From positions 1 through 5,939 of the forward strand of contig CALGIK010000020.1 of assembly GCA_937915515.1 (NCBI GenBank): DNA of 5,939 bases. The letters run 5' to 3'. Below the pieces are notes generated by a model that was given only the letters and a program-made list of their open reading frames with translations, was not told where the DNA came from and made no database searches. The stretch comes from an uncultured Clostridia bacterium. Its GTDB lineage: Bacteria > Bacillota > Clostridia > Christensenellales > CAG-314. A program made the position numbers and the translations under genes. Positions 4,847 through 5,939 of the stretch are shown in pieces. Position 1 is the stretch's first letter; each line of letters begins with the position of its first letter.

Positions 4847-5939
4847 TCAGTCTACAACGTTAATCTTAAAGTACTCAATAGTTACTACAGTACCAGGACT
4901 GAGCCGTCCGAATTGGAAACCTATGCGCGCCTGCGCAATGTTTTCCTCTGGTTCAAAGTGCATAACAATTTCTTGCCATTCTTCGGTAAGCACAATCGCC
5001 GTCGACATTTCCTTGTACTTCACAAATCCGGTACCCGGGTTGTAAGCAATCTCTATCGCCGTATTCTGTTGGCTACCCATATTCGTAGCCTTCACCTTTA
5101 TTACTATGTCGTAGGTATGAGTGGGACTGAAACTGATGCCAGACTGCTCAAGTTGCATATGCCAATCCGCTGAACCGCGCTGAACCATAGTAATTTGCAT
5201 ACCCTCGTCAGTCTTAAGAAAATCGGCGTTGCTGTTCCTCGCTTCGGTCTGGTTCATGTCCACTGTCCACGCGGCAAGACCATTAATAAAGTCGGAGTTA
5301 AAAATCTCCCATGAGTCCGTACGCGTAAATGTGACAGTCACGCGCCTTTTAAAGAAGCCGATAAGCCCGTTGGAATTCTTAACAAGGTACGTAAGAATGA
5401 AGTTGGTATTGGCGTAGATGTTAGGCGTAATATCTCCCACAATTTCTATCATGTCGGTTACATCATCACCGCCCGCTGTCGCAGTCACGCCGTCCATAAG
5501 GTCAATATACGTCTTACCGCTGCCATCATCAGCGTCCAGTGTAAATCCGTCATAAGTCAGCGACAATGAAGGAACCGTAGAAAACTGCACTTCGGGGCAA
5601 ACTTCTACAACCTCAATACGCACCGACTTAATAATCACTTCGTGCGGAACGCCACCCTCGATGGTATCAGTCTCAAGTTGGTGACCAAGGTACATTACTG
5701 CCTTAGCTGTCGAATATGATTGATCGGCTGTATAGTAACTCGTGTATTCCGTGAAGTCGGTATCCAGTTTTTGCGCGTTTACGCCGCCCATCAGCATACG
5801 CCAGTTGTTGGACGGGTCTTCGTACGAGAACGAAATAGCGTTGTTTTGCGGACTTTTAGCAACAACGGTAGCTTTATACGTAACTCCCTGCGTAAGCATA
5901 ACGGTTTGCATCAATTGAATTGACCACCATTCCGTACCG
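4847..5939 (-). CDS. Modular protein with tandem CBM4/9-like domains, C-terminal part only
   Basis: The frame is open through the right edge (GTEWWSIQLMQTVMLTQG at the border), so the protein is cut at its N-terminus; 363 residues are visible. Residues 1 to about 112 are the latter part of a CBM4/9-like beta-sandwich, with WWSIQL, TYKATVVAK and a closing IIKSVRIEVVEV strand. About 118-203 form a bacterial Ig-like domain resembling DUF5011 (YIDLMDGVTATAGGDDVTD to RRVTVTF). About 208-363 are a complete second CBM4/9-like module, from NSDFINGLAAWTV through DWHMQLEQSGI and TYDIVIKVKAT to the terminal VTIEYFKINVVD. Such modules bind glycans and are usually attached to secreted or cell-surface glycoside hydrolases; a signal peptide and any catalytic domain would lie beyond the edge. 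No anchor or dockerin follows the last module. Start codons visible inside, such as the TTG/ATG near 5911-5914, fall within the first module and are not the gene start. Confidence 0.85.
   Translation of the reverse strand, partial: GTEWWSIQLMQTVMLTQGVTYKATVVAKSPQNNAISFSYEDPSNNWRMLMGGVNAQKLDTDFTEYTSYYTADQSYSTAKAVMYLGHQLETDTIEGGVPHEVIIKSVRIEVVEVCPEVQFSTVPSLSLTYDGFTLDADDGSGKTYIDLMDGVTATAGGDDVTDMIEIVGDITPNIYANTNFILTYLVKNSNGLIGFFKRRVTVTFTRTDSWEIFNSDFINGLAAWTVDMNQTEARNSNADFLKTDEGMQITMVQRGSADWHMQLEQSGISFSPTHTYDIVIKVKATNMGSQQNTAIEIAYNPGTGFVKYKEMSTAIVLTEEWQEIVMHFEPEENIAQARIGFQFGRLSPGTVVTIEYFKINVVD

Noticed and set aside
4838..5923. Plus-strand open frames opposite the CBM gene
   Set aside because: They are shadows of the minus-strand frame, whose domain pattern is clear along its whole length.

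Overview
The window looks like a chromosomal segment, or a metagenomic contig, from a low-GC anaerobic member of the Bacillota (Clostridia-like). The evidence is an AT-rich left half, a Bacillota-type histidyl-tRNA synthetase, strong AGGAGG-type ribosome binding sites, tRNA genes with encoded CCA ends, and the biotin-dependent sodium-pump subunits typical of fermentative anaerobes. Species cannot be named from the sequence alone.

Left half (about 1-3450, hand-counted rows near 33-35 % GC). A minus-strand hisS gene runs off the left edge with only its last few codons missing. It is divergent from a plus-strand two-gene operon, oadG-oadB, which encodes the gamma and beta membrane subunits of a decarboxylase-driven Na+ pump. 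The two sets share a 250-bp spacer holding two good sigma-A-type promoters. The hisS promoter sits so close to its ATG that the message should be leaderless. The oad promoter is followed by a leader of about 110 nt with a terminator-like hairpin just before the oadG ribosome binding site. The oad operon ends at a clear intrinsic terminator. A separate promoter then drives a tRNA-Ala(TGC)-tRNA-Ile(GAT) pair closed by a second, probably bidirectional, terminator.

Right half (about 3600-5939, hand-counted rows 42-55 % GC). Two minus-strand genes concern polysaccharide use. One is the C-terminal part of a large modular protein (CBM4/9-like module, Ig-like domain, second CBM4/9-like module) that continues past the right edge. 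The other is a signal-peptide-less glycoside hydrolase family 43 enzyme with all its expected catalytic residues. A very strong hairpin terminator, an exact 27-bp tandem duplication and a cluster of GTTTA/TAAAC elements lie between them.

The base composition changes within the last codons of the GH43 gene (about 3545-3605). Its C-terminal tail is encoded by AT-rich DNA and looks like read-through. This marks a junction, either acquisition of a carbohydrate-use cluster next to the tRNA genes or a chimeric assembly. Together with the leaderless hisS promoter, this junction is the most noteworthy feature. I did not find a convincing wholly novel system.
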